From: Lagopus muta
Taxonomy: Eukaryota; Chordata; Aves; Galliformes; Phasianidae
Length of the DNA: 64,000 bases
Assembly (NCBI RefSeq): GCF_023343835.1
Contig: NC_064447.1
Span: 8,700,501-8,764,500 of the forward strand
Direction of reading: 5' to 3'
Shown here: piece after piece, positions 61,901 to 64,000 of the stretch
Layout: every line of letters starts with the position of its first letter
Numbering within the stretch: position 1 is the first letter of the stretch
The notes under the pieces: generated by a model
Database searches by the model: none
Told to the model about the DNA's origin: nothing
The model's input: only the letters and a program-made list of their open reading frames with translations
Program-made: the position numbers and the translations under genes

Positions 61901-62426
61901 AGGAGGATGTCCTGCTGCCGTAATTGTATGCGGGGACTATTTTTAATTTACAAAACCTGCTGGCAGGACCTCACCGCTGACAAACACAGATGATACATGG
62001 GACAGCAGTTCCTTCCCGAATAAACAAAACGTTATTAGTAGTACTTGGTACACGACTTCTTCCTCACAAGTGCTCTCAGTGCCTCCACAAACACTGGAGC
62101 TGAACAGCCCTCCTGCGGTGCAGTGAGGGCACTTCTCCACACTGAAGTAGGTGAAAGGATCTGTCAGCTGTGCCCTTCCACTCATGTAGTTGAATTCAGT
62201 GAAGTATGGCTTGATTCAAGCCGAAGTAAAATAAGCTGAAGTCCAAACAGCCATATTCTTCAATATAACAGCGGTCTGAATGTTAAATGCTTACCCAGAG
62301 CCCAACAGCCAGGACAAACACAAAGTACAGCACGAGGATAGTGATGTCTACGGCGCCAAGTGTCTTCTGGGGAAACACATCCCACTGGGGTGTCACCAAT
62401 GATGGGGTACTGCTGGTGCTCTCCAT
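52969..62426 (-). CDS. SLC5A11: SLC5A11 (SMIT2), complete, 15 coding exons
   Basis: Sodium/myo-inositol cotransporter 2, a plasma-membrane symporter of the SSS family that also takes D-chiro-inositol. Exons on the complement: 62295-62426, 61497-61568, 61150-61254, 60907-60966, 60651-60755, 59474-59579, 58656-58736, 57922-58127, 57339-57474, 57011-57118, 56702-56852, 56355-56523, 55578-55793, 54258-54420, 52969-53186. All are GT-AG, all phases join, and the total is 2028 nt, or 675 residues, equal to human SMIT2 as I recall. Landmarks: [32 protein letters not shown] (family sodium-site region), [44 protein letters not shown], and a C-terminal helix ending FLWAYFA. The start MESTSS matches the mammalian MESGTS. 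Fourteen membrane segments are expected. No defect was seen. Confidence 0.97.
53187..54257 (-). other. SLC5A11: SLC5A11 intron 14
   Basis: A 1.1-kb intron before the terminal exon. It joins the exons through a split Cys codon (T|GT). I see no embedded gene or recognisable repeat. Confidence 0.85.
54640..55085 (+). mobile_element. CR1-like LINE fragment, antisense in SLC5A11 intron 13
   Basis: It carries the CR1 tail pattern AGCTGGAAGGATTCAAGTTG followed by GAGAAGAGGAAAAACTTCT, then a net-wise CCTGGGCACCTCC stretch. It ends TTTCTGAAGGTCCCTTCTGG. The wording is diverged from the common CR1 consensus, so it may be an older subfamily. Confidence 0.65.
58262..58345 (+). mobile_element. CR1 3' end fragment, antisense in SLC5A11 intron 7
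   Basis: It contains CCATGGCAGGGGGTAGGAAT, GATGATTGTTAAGGTCCCTT and CCAACCCAACATTATGG, the standard 3' end of CR1 in plus orientation. Confidence 0.8.
58737..59473 (-). other. SLC5A11: SLC5A11 intron 6
   Basis: A 737-bp intron. No repeat, RNA gene or extra exon was recognised in it. Confidence 0.8.
60455..60585 (+). mobile_element. CR1 3' end fragment, antisense in SLC5A11 intron 5
   Basis: It reads GGTCAGGCTGGACGGGGCTC, then TGAGCACTGATGGAGCTGTG, GTCCCTGCTCAGTGCAGGG and AGGTCCCTTCCAATCAAACC, closing with a degenerate ATTCTCTATCTCTGTAATCT. This is the CR1 3' tail in plus orientation. Confidence 0.75.
61569..62294 (-). other. SLC5A11: SLC5A11 intron 1 (between coding exons 1 and 2)
   Basis: A 726-bp intron with a GTAAGC donor and a pyrimidine-rich acceptor (TTCTGCTTTCTCAG). 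I see no repeat or gene in it. Confidence 0.85.
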
Positions 62427-62466
62427 GGCTCTCTGTGCAGGATGGGCGCTTCCTCTGGGCATAGAT
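62427..62466 (-). other. SLC5A11: SLC5A11 5' UTR part of the first coding exon
   Basis: Immediately upstream of the ATG, an acceptor-like CCATGTTTTTCAG ends at 62467. The exon therefore probably begins at 62466 with about 40 untranslated bases. An in-frame upstream ATG at about 62460 exists, but the mammalian start matches the downstream one. Confidence 0.6.
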
Positions 62467-64000
62467 CTGAAAAACATGGGCTGTGTGGTAGCAGCACTCT
62501 GGCAGAAGGGGAAGATGCTGACTGCTCCTGAACATCCCCAGGGTGCCCTACTCTGCCCAGCCACAGATCTGCTCTCCATTACCCTGCTGAGCTGAGGAAA
62601 TGTCCCCTGGGCCCACAGCACCACCAGGACACCGAGTGCCCACTCCTCCTTCTGCTCCTTATGCCTGGTCCCTTGGCTACTGCTGCACTTGTAAGGTGAC
62701 ACTTATAAGCTCCCACCTCAAAATGCTGGAAAAGGTGGGGCAGGGAAAGGCAGTGTCACCTGCTGCTGGGGAGAGGAGCAGCCCAACAGGTTCTTCCCCC
62801 GAGCCCTGAGCCCAGCACAGCACAGAGACATCTGCCTGTGCCTTGTGCATGGCTTTCACAATGCTCTCTGGCCTCACCCATTTGTTGATACAAGAAAATG
62901 CAGCTTTGACTCTCACCTTCCCTGGTGCCTAAAGAGCTGTCTGAAGTGCAAGCAGCTGCTCCTGGGTATTGCTGGCATGGCCAGGTACATAAAGCCCAGG
63001 TATGTGAAGACATAAAGCAGAGTGGGAATGGATACACAAAAGCACATTCACCATCCCTACACATCGAGGCAATGTTGCAAATGCACTGGTGATGAAAATG
63101 CAACAATTTCACTGGGCAGCACTGAAAAGTGTCCTGTGTCCCTGCTGAGATCAGCCCCAGCCCAGGTTGGGGTTGCATTTATGGGAATGTTGGGCAGTGG
63201 GTGGTTTTCAGGCACAGTCCCATGCCCTGCCATACACAGCAGGTGGGTTGTGCCCTGCGGTAGACACAACCTGGAACTGCAGTGCCAAAGCCCATTCAGA
63301 ACCACACTCTAAAGGTGAGTGCTGAGAGCACAACCTATGGGGCTGCAGAGCCTTTCCTGTGCCTTACAACATGCCCAGGTCCCTCCGCATCTTCTAGGAG
63401 GGCTGGTGTTGCACCTCCCTAAGGAGAGACGTCTGGGCCGGCACTGAGGCTGAGCTGGCACACTTGACTTGGAGAAGATAAATGCTCGTTGGTGTGCCAG
63501 CCTCAGGGAGCTGCTAACCCCTCTGCCACCTCCCGCTTTCTCTTTTGAGCTCTCATTCTGCCATTTCTTACCAGCCCGAAGCACCTCCCACATCAGGTGC
63601 TGTGCACTTGCAGCACAGTCTGCACTGAGCTACCTGAGTTCGGTGCCATGCAGGGCTTGGCTTTATGTTTTCCCTCTGCAATGTGAGCACCAGCAGCTGT
63701 TTCCTGTGTTGCCAACGAGGGAACGCAGAGATGCGCTGGGGGTGTCCCACACCGGGCTGTGTCTGTGGGCGCCACACAGAGCACAGGGACGAATGCAGTG
63801 AGCTCAGCTGCTCCGGCTTCAAATCCTCACTCTGCCACAGTGGAAATTTTGCCCGTTTTGTGCATTCAGGTCACAGCGCGGTCCCCCTCGGTTCCTGGCA
63901 CAGGCGGCAGCGCTTTCCTCGCCAGAGATTGTGAGCAAGGAACATCCGTGGCATTGAAATGCGGCCGCTGAAGCCGGCCTTTATCAATGGTCCGGGGAGA
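62467..64000 (-). other. SLC5A11 upstream region
   Basis: About 1.5 kb upstream of the first coding exon. A noncoding first exon must lie here or beyond the window, but I cannot place it. The last 150 bases become GC-rich and include GCGGCCGC at about 63960. No coding exon, repeat or RNA gene was recognised. Confidence 0.5.

Overview
The window is nuclear DNA from a bird, most likely a galliform such as chicken. The evidence is compact spliced vertebrate genes with GT-AG introns, CpG-island promoters, and CR1 retroposon fragments, including typical CR1 3' ends. The gene order LCMT1 / ARHGAP17 / SLC5A11 matches, from memory, the human 16p12 neighbourhood.

Layout. 1-1693 (minus): first two coding exons of LCMT1; the gene continues off the left edge. 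1694-2074: a CpG-rich bidirectional promoter. 2075-39766 (plus): complete ARHGAP17 (RICH1), 20 coding exons, 881 codons, poly(A) signal at 40503. 40545-41350: a second CpG island with seven CCAAT boxes, three of them on a 55-bp tandem repeat. 41375-48670: a large tandem satellite with higher-order repeats of 1948 bp; almost every monomer carries a plus-strand AATAAA. 49030-52202 (minus): a seven-exon gene, reconstructed here by splice phase, encoding 295 aa with a BLUF-like fold whose flavin-chemistry residues are replaced. 52969-62426 (minus): complete SLC5A11 (SMIT2), 15 coding exons, 675 codons. 62467-64000: upstream SLC5A11 sequence with no coding exon seen.

The genes share no obvious pathway. 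LCMT1 methylates the PP2A catalytic subunit, ARHGAP17 inactivates Cdc42/Rac at junctions and membranes, and SLC5A11 imports inositol. The two most unusual items are the BLUF-like gene and the promoter-plus-satellite unit. That unit lies between ARHGAP17 and the convergent BLUF-like gene and may be a transcribed noncoding locus. All exon boundaries were derived by reading splice sites and checking that phases join; no alignment or database search was run.
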